From assembly GCA_947489315.1 (NCBI GenBank), contig CANLCX010000003.1, positions 248,001 to 312,000 on the forward strand: a stretch of DNA of 64,000 nucleotides, given 5' to 3'. The notes under the pieces were generated by a model. That model was not told the DNA's origin. It saw only the letters and a list, made by a program, of their open reading frames with translations, and did no database searches. The position numbers were made by a program, and so were the translations under genes. The stretch comes from an uncultured Sphingomonadaceae bacterium (lineage in GTDB: Bacteria; Pseudomonadota; Alphaproteobacteria; Sphingomonadales; Sphingomonadaceae). Below, piece after piece: positions 34,192 through 43,154 of the stretch (position 1 is its first letter; every line of letters begins with the position of its first letter).

Positions 34192-35495
34192 GTGCGACCC
34201 GGAAAGTTCTAGATTTCGCCGTGGCGGATCATGTCCTGGCCGCGAACACAAAAGCTACCGTGCTCTATCTACTTGGCGACACGCTAGCCGGTGGCGCTGC
34301 GGGCGCTGCTTCCGCTGCAGGGCAATCCATGCTGCCCGCACTGCAAGGGTGGGGTGTAGGTGATGATGCACGATTACTGGGTTCGGAGGACCGCATGCCA
34401 ACGCCCTCAGCGGCCTGGTTTAATGGCTTTGCGATCCATTGCCTCGAATGGGATGCAGTGCATGAACCGGCGGTGGTCCATGCTATGTCCGTTGTCACTG
34501 CGGCCTTGCTGGCGAGCGCGGATCGCATGGATGGATGTGACGCGGAACAGTTTCTAACTGCGTTAGCCGTGGGTGTTGATATCGCTAGCGGTATGGGTGT
34601 TGCGGCGACTGGCGGCATGCAGTTTTTCCGTCCAGCAACTGCGGGCATTATCGGTGCGTCTTTAGCAGTGGCGCGGCTTGAAAGCCTGCCTGCCGAACGC
34701 TTAGCTGATGTCCTGGGTCTCGCTTATTCCCAGGCGGCTGGTACCATGCAGGCCCATGTAGAGGCATCAATTGCCTTGCCTTTGCAAATTGCCAATGCTT
34801 CCCGGGCCGCGATTACCGCAGTCGATCTCGCCAAAGCAGGCATGAATGGACCGCATGATGCGCTTGAAGGACCATATGGTTATTTTAAACTGTTCGAGCC
34901 GGGCGATATTGCGCGCTATGCCAAGGACATTGGTGCCAAATGGTTGATCGAAGATGTCAGTATAAAGCCTTTCCCATCCGGGCGGGCCAGCCATGGAATA
35001 TTGGGCGCGATTGATAACATGCTCCGCGATGGATCGCTTGATCCGGCAACGGTGCAATCGATCGATGTCGCTGCGCCGCCGTTGATACACCGGCTCGTTG
35101 GGCGGCCCTACAGAACGGATATGACGTCGAGTTATGCGCGGCTATGCCTGCCCTTTCTGGTGCCATTGATGCTACGTGACCGGATTATCGATCCGCGCTG
35201 TTTCACGGCGGCCGAATTTGCCAATCCGGCACTGGCAAAGCTTGGTAGTAAAGTCACCGTTCGGATTGACGATAATCCCGATCATAATGCTTTGGCGCCT
35301 CAGAAATTGGACATAGCCCTTTCCGATGGCACGCAGGTTGAGCGCATAATTACCGGCAATCTTGGCAGTCCGACCGCGTTGATGTCTGATGCACAGACCA
35401 AAGCAAAACGTGACCTTGCTCGCGATCTTGCCAGCAACGATTGCGATCCCAGAATATTTGACGATCCTTTAGCCTATGCGACGGAGACCCGATGA
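34188..35495 (+). CDS. MmgE/PrpD family protein 2
   Basis: A 435-residue MmgE/PrpD protein. It has LLGDTLAGGAAGAASAAGQS near residue 30, NGFAIHCLEWDAVHEPAVVHAMS around residues 85-107 (the conserved substrate-site His-containing strand), and SIKPFPSGRASHGILGAID near residue 265. The ATG at 34188 overlaps the stop of PrpD 1 (ATGA). Sequence similarity to the first copy is low apart from family positions, suggesting an old, functionally split pair. The substrate is unknown. Confidence 0.9.
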   Translation: MSATRKVLDFAVADHVLAANTKATVLYLLGDTLAGGAAGAASAAGQSMLPALQGWGVGDDARLLGSEDRMPTPSAAWFNGFAIHCLEWDAVHEPAVVHAMSVVTAALLASADRMDGCDAEQFLTALAVGVDIASGMGVAATGGMQFFRPATAGIIGASLAVARLESLPAERLADVLGLAYSQAAGTMQAHVEASIALPLQIANASRAAITAVDLAKAGMNGPHDALEGPYGYFKLFEPGDIARYAKDIGAKWLIEDVSIKPFPSGRASHGILGAIDNMLRDGSLDPATVQSIDVAAPPLIHRLVGRPYRTDMTSSYARLCLPFLVPLMLRDRIIDPRCFTAAEFANPALAKLGSKVTVRIDDNPDHNALAPQKLDIALSDGTQVERIITGNLGSPTALMSDAQTKAKRDLARDLASNDCDPRIFDDPLAYATETR

Positions 35496-36853
35496 CCTTC
35501 CCAACCTATTTCGAAGCCTTTGATGCCAAACAGATGTTGACCGATTATCCGATCGGTGAAGCCTTTACGAACCGATATGTCGGCATGTCGCGCGACGAGC
35601 TTCATGCCCTGCAAGAGAAGCGGTTTCTAAAACTCATGAAGCGTGGTTGGGAAATTCCCTTCTATCAACGGCTGTGGGGAAATCAGGGTGTTGAAGCAGG
35701 GGATATTGCGAGCTTGGCCGACATCACCAAGCTTCCCGTTTATGACAAGAGCGATCTGATGGCCTCGGTCAATGATTTTCCGCCTTATGGCGATTTTGAT
35801 GGCCGCGGTGATGAACCCGTGGTTTTCCATACCACGTCGGGGACAACTGGTCGGCCGCAACCATTGATGTTTGGCCCCAAGGGCAGAGAGATTACCAATT
35901 TGCTGGTCGGACGGATGTATCGATGGATGGGGCTCGGCCGTGATGATGTCGTGCAGTCGGTATATGGCCACGGGATGATTAACGGAGGTCATTACATCCG
36001 CGAGGCTGTGACCCATTTTACCAATGCCTTGTTCCTCAGTGCAGGCACGGGAATTGAAACTCGGTCTGTCAACCAAGTCAATCTGATGGCCGACTTCAAG
36101 GTTACCTGTATGGTCGGTTTTGTGGACTATATCCGTAAATTGGGAGACGTCGCCGCGGCGGAAGAATTATTTGATCGGATCAACCTAAAAATGATCATCG
36201 GCCATCTCGGTACCGAAGATCGCGCTTCAACCGAGGCTGCGTGGCAGGGCGCAAAAGCTTTTGATTGGTACGGCGTGGGCGATACCGGCAGCATCGCCGG
36301 AGAGGGACCCGAGCGCGACGGCATGTATGTCTGGGAAGACGCGCAATATCTGGAATTGTTGAATGTCGATACCGGCGCACCGGTCGCCCCCGGAGAAACC
36401 GGAGACATGGTCGTTACCTGCCTGTTCAAGGATGATATCGCGCCCTGTATCCGGTTCAACACCCATGATATTACCGAGGAGCGCACCGACAGCAATGCCA
36501 CGGGCATGGTGTTCAAGCGCATTACCGGTTTCAAGGGGCGTAGCGACAATATGGTCAAGCTGCGCGGCATCAACATATTCCCGCATGCCATTGGTGCGAT
36601 TATTGAAGGGCGTAGCGATCTAACTGGCGAATATGTATGCCGCGTTACGCGGGATGATAGCGGACGGGACGAGATGCATGTCACGCTGGAAAGCCGCGGC
36701 GATAGCGATCATGCGCAAACCGCTGATCTGTTGCGCAAAGGATTGGGAATTGATGTCGCCGTGCAACTTGTCGATGTTGGCGCTACGGCCAAGGATACGC
36801 AAATTGATACAAGGCAAAAGCCGATAAGACTAATTGACGAGCGGGGGTTATGA
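35492..36853 (+). CDS. PaaK-like AMP-forming phenylacetate-CoA ligase family protein
   Basis: A 453-residue adenylate-forming ligase of the phenylacetate-CoA ligase type. The P-loop-like motif TTSGTTGRPQPL is near residue 112, YGVGDTGSIAGEGPERDG near residue 265, and GRSDNMVKLRGINIFP near residue 350 at the start of the C-terminal domain. It should convert an aryl or small aromatic-type acid to its CoA thioester. The ATG overlaps the PrpD 2 stop (ATGA), and the gene is followed 8 bp later by the amidase. Confidence 0.92.
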   Translation: MTFPTYFEAFDAKQMLTDYPIGEAFTNRYVGMSRDELHALQEKRFLKLMKRGWEIPFYQRLWGNQGVEAGDIASLADITKLPVYDKSDLMASVNDFPPYGDFDGRGDEPVVFHTTSGTTGRPQPLMFGPKGREITNLLVGRMYRWMGLGRDDVVQSVYGHGMINGGHYIREAVTHFTNALFLSAGTGIETRSVNQVNLMADFKVTCMVGFVDYIRKLGDVAAAEELFDRINLKMIIGHLGTEDRASTEAAWQGAKAFDWYGVGDTGSIAGEGPERDGMYVWEDAQYLELLNVDTGAPVAPGETGDMVVTCLFKDDIAPCIRFNTHDITEERTDSNATGMVFKRITGFKGRSDNMVKLRGINIFPHAIGAIIEGRSDLTGEYVCRVTRDDSGRDEMHVTLESRGDSDHAQTADLLRKGLGIDVAVQLVDVGATAKDTQIDTRQKPIRLIDERGL

Positions 36854-36861
36854 TCTGATCG

Positions 36862-38061
36862 ATGCTCCATTGGGATGATCTTGAAAGCGCCAATGCTGCG
36901 CTCAATGCCTTTGCCGATTTCGATCGCAAGGCACGCTTTGGTGAAGGACCATTGAGCAATCTGACCATGGGTATCAAAGCCAATATTGCGGTTGAGGGTT
37001 TGCCCTGGACTGGCGGCTTGGAGGCTTACAAGGATCGCATCGCGGACAAAGACGCCGAAGCGGTTGCGAAACTACGCGCGGCTGGCGCTGCAATAATCGG
37101 CACGCTCAACATGGAAGAAGCGGCGCTCGGTGCCAAAACCGACAATCCCTTTTTCGGTGCGACCCATAATCCGCACAAGATCGGTTATACCCCGGGCGGT
37201 TCTTCGGGTGGGAGCGGTGCTGCAGTGGCAGCCGGCCTGTGCGACGCGGCATTGGGTACGGACACCATGGGATCGGTGCGAATTCCAGCGGCTTATTGCG
37301 GTATCTATGGTCTCAAGCCAACGGCCGGGGCGATCAGTCAGGATGGACTGGAAATTGTCGAACCGACGCTCGACAGCATTGGTCCGCTGGCGCGGTCTCT
37401 GGAGGACCTGGAGATAGTCTCGCGGGTTTTGATGGATCTGGATGATCCACAACCTATTGATAATATTACACATTTAGAAAATCTTGGTGGTGTGGACTGC
37501 GAGCCCGCCGTGCTTGAAACCTATGAAAAGGCGCGGGATGCGCTAGGGGCTGCAGCGCGCTTCGCATTGCCGCATCCGCTGACCCGCATCCGTTTTGCCG
37601 GATTTATCCTGTCCTCACTCGGCCTGTCACGAGAACTGACCGATGTGCTGAAAAATAACCCTGATGGCCTGTCTGATCATCTGAAATTTCTGCTGACTTT
37701 TGGCCCGGAACGCAGCGCCGCCGATCTGGCGGAGGACCGGAAGATTCTCGCCGAAACAACCGATGCCATCACAGCGGCAGTGGAAGCGCATGGCGCGATC
37801 CTGCTTCCCACAGCACCGCAAGTGGCGTTCAGCCATGATGATAAAGCGCCAGCCAATCAGGCGGATTTCACCTGCCTTGCCAATATTGCCGGATTGCCTG
37901 CGATCAGTATCCCCGCAGGTTGGTCAAGCGATGGCTTGCCGGTTGGCATGCAGCTCATCGGCGCTGCAGGGAATGAACTGGGCCTGTTTGCATTGGCGCG
38001 CAAACTGGACGAAAAACTGTCCGCCTATCGTGCGCCGGAAATTTTTGTTGGAAACATATAG
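36862..38061 (+). CDS. Amidase-signature family hydrolase
   Basis: A 399-residue amidase. The Ser-cisSer-Lys machinery can be read: Lys in MGIKANIAVEG (near residue 38), the cis-Ser in TPGGSSGGSGAAVAAG (near residue 113), and the nucleophile in GTDTMGSVRIPAAYCG (near residue 138). It is shorter than many amidases (450-500) but complete. It hydrolyses a C-N bond of an amide in the cytosol. It is the only gene in this operon without an overlapping or closely set ribosome binding site, and its neighbours are a CoA ligase and a HapK-like protein. Confidence 0.92.
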   Translation: MLHWDDLESANAALNAFADFDRKARFGEGPLSNLTMGIKANIAVEGLPWTGGLEAYKDRIADKDAEAVAKLRAAGAAIIGTLNMEEAALGAKTDNPFFGATHNPHKIGYTPGGSSGGSGAAVAAGLCDAALGTDTMGSVRIPAAYCGIYGLKPTAGAISQDGLEIVEPTLDSIGPLARSLEDLEIVSRVLMDLDDPQPIDNITHLENLGGVDCEPAVLETYEKARDALGAAARFALPHPLTRIRFAGFILSSLGLSRELTDVLKNNPDGLSDHLKFLLTFGPERSAADLAEDRKILAETTDAITAAVEAHGAILLPTAPQVAFSHDDKAPANQADFTCLANIAGLPAISIPAGWSSDGLPVGMQLIGAAGNELGLFALARKLDEKLSAYRAPEIFVGNI

Positions 38062-38070
38062 AGGAGAGAG

Positions 38071-38379
38071 ATGATGCGCATCATTGTTTTGTTTAACCTG
38101 AAAGACGGCATCGATATTGGCGAATATGAGGAATGGGCGAAAACGCGCGATATTCCGGCTGCCAGCGCGCTGAGCTCGGTTACTTCGTTTACGGTGCACA
38201 AGGCGACCGGTCTGTTCGGTTCGGATGATCCGTCCCCTTATGAATATTTCGAGATTATCGACATTACCGGACTGGATGCATTTGTCGCCGATGTGTCGGA
38301 CCCTGAATTTCAGGCCATGGCAGCACCGTTTCAGGACTATGCCGATGGCCCGCAATTCATATTGACAGAAGACCTCTGA
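38071..38379 (+). CDS. REDY-like/HapK-type small protein
   Basis: A 102-residue ferredoxin-like-fold candidate (alpha-beta barrel dimer group). The pattern RIIVLFNLKDGIDIGEYEEWAK at the N-terminus, YEYFEIIDI near residue 60 and an ending of FILTEDL matches REDY-like proteins such as HapK, named from prodiginine clusters and of unclear biochemical role. GAGGAGAG precedes the ATG. Its stop overlaps the SDR ATG (TGATG). Related small alpha-beta barrel proteins (DUF1330 at 47327, YciI at 42852) occur elsewhere in this regulon. Confidence 0.8.
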   Translation: MMRIIVLFNLKDGIDIGEYEEWAKTRDIPAASALSSVTSFTVHKATGLFGSDDPSPYEYFEIIDITGLDAFVADVSDPEFQAMAAPFQDYADGPQFILTEDL

Positions 38380-39182
38380 TGTCTGGCCGGTTTGCAGGAA
38401 AAACCATCGTAGTCACCGGTTCCGGCAAGGAAAAGGGACTGGGACAGGGCATATTGCAACGCTTTGCAGACGAAGGCGCGAATTGTGTGGTTTCGGACCT
38501 TTCCATCGGTGATCAGGAAGAAGGCGTGGCCGAAGAGTTGCGCGGGCGCGGTGCGAAAGCCGCGACCATATCCTGCGATGTCAGCGATGCGGCGCAATGT
38601 CAGGCTCTGGTCGATCAAAGCGTGGACGCTTTTGGCGGGGTCGATATTTTTGTCAACAATGCCGGTATCGGTTTCATGATGAAGCCGCTGCTGGAGGTTG
38701 AGACGGCGAAGGAATGGGATCAGGTGCTTGCGGTCAATCTGTCCGGCGCCTTTTACTGCACCCAGGCGGCCGCCAAATCGATGGTTGCGGCTGGCAATGG
38801 TGGACGCATCATCAATATCGCATCGCAAGCCGCCAAAACCGGTTTTCCGCATCTTCCCGCTTATGTGAGTTCAAAGCATGGCATGGTCGGTTTGACCCGG
38901 GCAAGTGCAGTTGAGCTTGGTACGCACGGGATTACCGTCAACGCGGTTTGCCCCAACCATGTGACGACCGGCCTGGGTGCCCAGCAGAATGCATATTTTT
39001 CCAAGCTGCTCGGTTTTGAAAACGTCGAGGCCTATCTCGCGAACATGAGCACGAAAAATCCAATGGGGCGGCCCGGCCTGCCTTCGGATACCGCTGCTGC
39101 TTGTGCATGGTTGGCCAGTGATGACGCTTTTTATGTGACCGGAGAAGCGCTGAACGTTTCCGGCGGGGAGGAAATGCATTGA
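38379..39182 (+). CDS. Short-chain dehydrogenase/reductase (SDR) 1
   Basis: A 267-residue classical SDR. The cofactor motif TGSGKEKGLGQG is near residue 12, NNAGIGF near residue 92, and the catalytic Ser-Tyr-Lys set is intact in IASQAAKTGFPHLPAYVSSKHG (split over residues 147-168). It is a cytosolic NAD(P)-dependent alcohol dehydrogenase or ketone reductase. The ATG overlaps the previous stop, and the 3' end supplies the ribosome binding site (GGGGAGG) for the next gene. Confidence 0.93.
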   Translation: MSGRFAGKTIVVTGSGKEKGLGQGILQRFADEGANCVVSDLSIGDQEEGVAEELRGRGAKAATISCDVSDAAQCQALVDQSVDAFGGVDIFVNNAGIGFMMKPLLEVETAKEWDQVLAVNLSGAFYCTQAAAKSMVAAGNGGRIINIASQAAKTGFPHLPAYVSSKHGMVGLTRASAVELGTHGITVNAVCPNHVTTGLGAQQNAYFSKLLGFENVEAYLANMSTKNPMGRPGLPSDTAAACAWLASDDAFYVTGEALNVSGGEEMH

Positions 39183-40045
39183 TCGAAGAACGGATGGACT
39201 GGCCAGACGGCGCAAAAATGGCGCTGAGCATTGTTGTCAATGTCGAGGAAGGCAGCGAGATGACCGTGGCGCGGGGTGATCGCGGTATGGAGCCGGTGGA
39301 TGAGCTGGGCATTCATATCAAGTCCCCGATCCGTAATTACGGAAACGAGAGCAATTATCTCTACGGCATCCAGGCGGGCGCACCGCGTATCGTCAAGCTG
39401 CTGAAAGAATATGAGATTATGGCGAGCTGGACCGTCGCCGCGATGAGTCTGGAAAACCATCCCGAGATTGCGGAAGCCATCGCCGAAATGGGTCACGAGC
39501 CAGTAAGCCATGGCTATCGCTGGGTGCATCAGTTCAAGATGGACGAGGCTAAGGAGCGAGAATTTATTCGCAAGGCTGTCACGTCGATTGAGAAAACCAC
39601 CGGCACGCGGCCCTTTGGCTGGCTGTCGCGCTATTTCCATACCGACAATACGCGGCGTCTGCTGATCGAAGAGGGCTTTGCCTATCATATGGATGATTAT
39701 TCCGGTGATATTCCGTTCTGGGACAAGGAAACGGTACCGGAAAAACCTATTGCGATTGTGCCCTACCAGCTTGATAGCAATGACATGAAAATGTGGACCG
39801 ATCCCGCGATGACGCCGCAGCAATGGCTGGATTATGCCAAGCGAAATTTCGACCAGATTTACCGCGAAGGCGAAGAAGGCAATCCGAAAATGATGTCCTT
39901 AGGCTTGCATCTACGGATCATTGGTCGGCCGGGGCGCATCTGGGCCTTTGAAGAATTTCTGAAACATGTGCGATCCAAAAAGGACGTTTGGGTGACCACC
40001 CGCCATCAGATTGCCCAGCATCTGGCGAAGGTTGATCCTCTATGA
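39179..40045 (+). CDS. PuuE-like allantoinase/polysaccharide deacetylase family hydrolase 3
   Basis: A 288-residue NodB-fold protein and the copy closest to PuuE allantoinases. MALSIVVNVEEGSE near residue 14 corresponds to the PuuE LNYEEGGE motif; GHEPVSHGYRWVHQF near residue 105 to the metal-binding HGWRW; and GWLSRYFHTDNTRRLLIEEG plus SGDIPFWD to the later motifs. I kept the TTG start at 39179 because it overlaps the SDR stop and has GGAGG 7 bp upstream; ATG 39194 is the alternative. With the two copies at 8779-10592 this makes three such hydrolases in one regulon. Confidence 0.87.
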   Translation: MIEERMDWPDGAKMALSIVVNVEEGSEMTVARGDRGMEPVDELGIHIKSPIRNYGNESNYLYGIQAGAPRIVKLLKEYEIMASWTVAAMSLENHPEIAEAIAEMGHEPVSHGYRWVHQFKMDEAKEREFIRKAVTSIEKTTGTRPFGWLSRYFHTDNTRRLLIEEGFAYHMDDYSGDIPFWDKETVPEKPIAIVPYQLDSNDMKMWTDPAMTPQQWLDYAKRNFDQIYREGEEGNPKMMSLGLHLRIIGRPGRIWAFEEFLKHVRSKKDVWVTTRHQIAQHLAKVDPL

Positions 40046-40806
40046 CGTTACGGCTTGAGACACAGGGCAAGGTCGCACATCTGATTATAGATCGGCCTGA
40101 CAAGCGTAATGCGTTTAACCAAGCGATGTGGGAGCTGCTGCCCGAATTGCTGGCCGATGCCATGGCGGACGATGCGATCCGCGTGTTGACCTTGCATGCG
40201 AGCCGACAGGATAGCGCCTTTTGTGCCGGTGCCGATATTGGCGAATTTGCGACCGGCTCTACTGATCCTGAATGGCGCGCGCGTAATCAGGCGGCCATTG
40301 GTAAGGTACAGCATGAATTGGCGCAGGCACCCAAGCCGACTATCGCGATCATCGATGGTGATTGTGTCGGTGGTGGCTGCGGCATAGCACTGGCCTGTGA
40401 CATGCGTGTGGCTGGCCCCAAAGCGCGTTTCGGGATTACCCCGTCAAAACTCGGACTGGTCTATCCTCTGCATGATACCAAATTGCTGGTCGACTTGGTT
40501 GGGCCGTCGCAAGCCAAGCGTATCTTGTTTACTGGGCAGCTTTTGTCGGCACAAGAAGCGTTGGATATCGGTTTGATCACCGTGCTTGCCGACGCGCCAT
40601 ATGATGAAGCAGAAGCACTAGCGAACACTATGGCGTCAGTTTCTTCGCACAGCCAGACCATGAGCAAATCCATCATCAAACGGATATTGGACGGGCAAGC
40701 CGATGATGATGCGGAGACAGAGCAATTGTTCGACTCTGCTTTTGAGAGCGATGATTTCAAAGAGGGCGTTAGCGCGTTCATGGAAAAGAGAAAGCCGGAG
40801 TTTTGA
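40042..40806 (+). CDS. Enoyl-CoA hydratase/isomerase family protein
   Basis: A 254-residue crotonase-fold protein. It shows LIIDRPDKRNAFNQAMWE at the N-terminus, the oxyanion-hole segment FCAGADIGEFATG near residue 67, and CVGGGCGIALACDMRVAGPKARFGITPSKLGLVYP spanning residues 110-144. The chemistry is hydration, isomerisation or C-C cleavage of an acyl-CoA. The ATG overlaps the preceding stop (ATGA). Confidence 0.93.
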   Translation: MTLRLETQGKVAHLIIDRPDKRNAFNQAMWELLPELLADAMADDAIRVLTLHASRQDSAFCAGADIGEFATGSTDPEWRARNQAAIGKVQHELAQAPKPTIAIIDGDCVGGGCGIALACDMRVAGPKARFGITPSKLGLVYPLHDTKLLVDLVGPSQAKRILFTGQLLSAQEALDIGLITVLADAPYDEAEALANTMASVSSHSQTMSKSIIKRILDGQADDDAETEQLFDSAFESDDFKEGVSAFMEKRKPEF

Positions 40807-40807
40807 T

Positions 40808-41710
40808 ATGACACATGTTTTGCAACATGGTTCGATATTGGGCGGTGTTGTCACTGTCCCGAATCTGGAAGTGGCCCTGAAAGACTATCATGACGTACTG
40901 GGCATGCAGCTTGTGGAAAGCGGGACATTGACGGACGATCTGGCGCATAGCTGGGACTGTCCAAAAATCGCCGGGGCACCTATGGCGGTCTTGCAGCCGA
41001 CTAGCGGCGCCGATTGCTTCATCCGCCTTGTCGAGCAGCTCAATCATCCCGATTTTAAACCGACGACGACTTATGGCTGGGCTGCCTATGAACTGACGGT
41101 TGAGGATGTCTTTGGCTGGCCAGGGCGCCTGGAGGTCAGCAGCTTTGATATTATCGGGCCGCCCAAGGAGATCGATATCCTCCCCTATTTTGTGCCGATG
41201 CAGGCGCTCGGTCCCGGTCGTGAGATGATCTATCTTAATGAAGTTCGCGAAAATACGCCAACGACGGACCTGCCCAAAGCACGGTCGCTAGCCGATCATA
41301 TATTCATCGTCATTTTGGCGGCTCCGGACCGCGTGAAAACCGTGAACTGGTATCGCGATCAACTGCATTTGACCGAAGGTGATACCTATACGCTGGAATA
41401 TACCATGATCAATGAAGCGTTCGGAAAGCCGACAGGAACAGTGTCTGACTTGACCATGGTCCAGATCGAACGCTTGCCGATTGTTGAAGTGGACGATTAT
41501 CCTGAAGAGGCAACGCTGCGACCAAAGCATGCCGGAATGTTGCCACCGGGCAATGCGCTCGTGACGCTGGCGGTCACCGATCTGGATGCGATCAAGATTG
41601 ACTGGATCGCTCCACCTCAGATCCGATCAGGGGCGCTTTATCGGGATCGCCGAACCGCGACTGCTTATGGTCCGGCTGGTGAACTGTTGGAACTGATCGA
41701 AATCGGCTAG
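40808..41710 (+). CDS. Two-domain VOC (glyoxalase/extradiol dioxygenase fold) protein
   Basis: A 300-residue protein with two VOC-fold halves: residues 1-140 begin with HGSILGGVVTVPNLEVALKDYHDVLGM, and residues 160-300 with LADHIFIVILAAPDRVKTVNWYRDQL, ending in GELLELIEIG where the metal-ligand Glu usually sits. The arrangement suits an extradiol dioxygenase-, lyase- or isomerase-type metalloenzyme. The ATG at 40808 immediately follows the hydratase stop; the longer frame from 40703 overlaps it by 100 bp and is rejected. It converges with the next gene with a 4-bp overlap. Confidence 0.87.
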   Translation: MTHVLQHGSILGGVVTVPNLEVALKDYHDVLGMQLVESGTLTDDLAHSWDCPKIAGAPMAVLQPTSGADCFIRLVEQLNHPDFKPTTTYGWAAYELTVEDVFGWPGRLEVSSFDIIGPPKEIDILPYFVPMQALGPGREMIYLNEVRENTPTTDLPKARSLADHIFIVILAAPDRVKTVNWYRDQLHLTEGDTYTLEYTMINEAFGKPTGTVSDLTMVQIERLPIVEVDDYPEEATLRPKHAGMLPPGNALVTLAVTDLDAIKIDWIAPPQIRSGALYRDRRTATAYGPAGELLELIEIG

Positions 41711-42216
41711 CGGGCAGGGCGGTCTTCCGCCGCCACGTCTGGCGCCTGATTATCCATATCGCGCCACAGCCGCCACTGGCCCTCGCCACTTTTCTTATAA
41801 ACCAGAAAGGATCGGCCTTTGAAGTCCAGAACTTGACTGTTGGCTAAGGTGATTGTCATCCAATATTTGGCGGTTAGATAAGCGCGCTGGCCGTCGATGG
41901 TGATGTCTTCATTGGCAAAATCGATGGTGACTCTGTTGCCAGCGGCCTTGTTGCGGCCCAGAAATGACAGAATGGCATCAACGCCGGTTTGCGGCAACGC
42001 GCCATGGGCCATCAGAACCGCGTCAGGTTCATACATATCGCGCATCTGTTCGACATTACCGGACTGGAATAGCTGCTGCCATTTTGTACCCCACTCGATG
42101 ATCATTTGTTCATCTGTTGGCGACGTTTCTGTGTGACCATCCAGAGCATTTGCTGGAGATGACATGGGGAGCGTGATCGCGAGTATGGCGGCTATCAAAC
42201 TTGATTTCATTCGCAT
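41707..42216 (-). CDS. Exported SnoaL/ketosteroid isomerase-like protein
   Basis: A 169-residue NTF2-like protein with a Sec signal peptide (KSSLIAAILAITLPMSSPANA). The mature part has the family pattern EWGTKWQQLFQSGNVEQMRDMYEPDAVLM, here spanning residues 41-70, and a final segment GEGQWRLWRDMD. Export is unusual for this family unless it handles periplasmic substrate. GGAGG lies 8 bp upstream of the ATG. It is the last gene of a minus-strand group starting at 47629, 3 bp after the CMD-type gene stop. Confidence 0.85.
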   Translation of the reverse strand: MRMKSSLIAAILAITLPMSSPANALDGHTETSPTDEQMIIEWGTKWQQLFQSGNVEQMRDMYEPDAVLMAHGALPQTGVDAILSFLGRNKAAGNRVTIDFANEDITIDGQRAYLTAKYWMTITLANSQVLDFKGRSFLVYKKSGEGQWRLWRDMDNQAPDVAAEDRPAR

Positions 42217-42219
42217 TAT

Positions 42220-42822
42220 TTATGCCTCCTTACGGCGATGCGGGCCGGCTTGCCATTGGTCCGGCGCGTAAAGCGCGGTCGCGGAATCAAATGGTTTGTC
42301 TTCCAGCTCCGTGGCGAGGCTGTCGTTCCAGCGATTGAGGAAGCCAAACATGCTGATCACCGCTATAATCTCGGTTTTCTGGCGGTCGTCATAAAAGGCA
42401 TCGAGAGCAGTGAAATGCGCGTCGGTAGAGGCATTGGGCACTTGCCCAGCGGCAAACGCGAGGTCTAGTGCAGCACGCTCAGCGGCGTTGAACAAATCGC
42501 TCGACTGATAGTCCCAGACCGCTTTTACTTTCTCTTCGGCAACTCCGACATCGCGGGCGCCCAATGTCGTATGGGCCTTGCAATATTGGCATCCGGCTGC
42601 GGCGCTGACAACCGCTCCGATCAGGCGTTTCAGGCCATTGTCGATGGCGCTTTCCCCATAGATGACGCTGACCAACCCGCGAAACGCGCCGAGCAGTTCC
42701 GGCCAGTGCGCCATGGTCATCATCGAATTGGGGACATAACCCATCAGATTTTCAGAAAATTTAAGAGCCGCCTGTGTCTCGTCGGGCAATTCGTCGATGG
42801 TCAACGGCGTGATGCGGGTCAT
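42220..42822 (-). CDS. Carboxymuconolactone decarboxylase/AhpD-like protein
   Basis: A 200-residue CMD/AhpD-family protein. The redox CxxC motif is in AAGCQYCKAHTTLGARD near residue 78, and the family helix LIGAVVSAAAG precedes it. Such proteins act as peroxidase or alkylhydroperoxidase-type helpers. GAGGAGATC sits 7 bp upstream of the ATG. The gene lies between the YciI-type and SnoaL-type genes on the minus strand. Confidence 0.92.
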   Translation of the reverse strand: MTRITPLTIDELPDETQAALKFSENLMGYVPNSMMTMAHWPELLGAFRGLVSVIYGESAIDNGLKRLIGAVVSAAAGCQYCKAHTTLGARDVGVAEEKVKAVWDYQSSDLFNAAERAALDLAFAAGQVPNASTDAHFTALDAFYDDRQKTEIIAVISMFGFLNRWNDSLATELEDKPFDSATALYAPDQWQAGPHRRKEA

Positions 42823-42851
42823 TTTCTGATCTCCTCAGCAATTGTGAAAGC

Positions 42852-43154
42852 CTACCATATCTTGCCGCCAATCCAATCGCCAGCGGCTGGCATGAACGGC
42901 GTTATCCGGATATCGACCCAGATATCAGCGCTGAAATAAGGGTCGGCCTCCAACTGTTTCCGAGCCTGTTCCGCATTGTCGGCTTTGACAACCAAGAGTG
43001 ATCCGATCGTCACGCCGGCTTCGTCGAGCAGCGGACCGGCAATGAGCAAATTATCCAGCGTCTTTTCTATATGCGCGAAATGCGCGTCGCGGGCATCAAG
43101 CCGTTTTTGCGCGGTATCCGGTTTATCGGTGCAATAGATGGCATAGGATTTCAT
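42852..43154 (-). CDS. YciI-family protein
   Basis: A 100-residue YciI-like (ferredoxin-like fold) protein: YAIYCTDKPDTAQKRLDARDAHFAHIE spans residues 4-30, then GSLLVVKADNAEQARKQLEADPYF, all typical. The conserved His/Asp pair of the family is present in ARDAHFAHI and ADPYFSADI. The ATG overlaps the hydrolase stop (ATGA). Its role is unknown; family members are suspected isomerases or lactonases. Confidence 0.9.
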   Translation of the reverse strand: MKSYAIYCTDKPDTAQKRLDARDAHFAHIEKTLDNLLIAGPLLDEAGVTIGSLLVVKADNAEQARKQLEADPYFSADIWVDIRITPFMPAAGDWIGGKIW

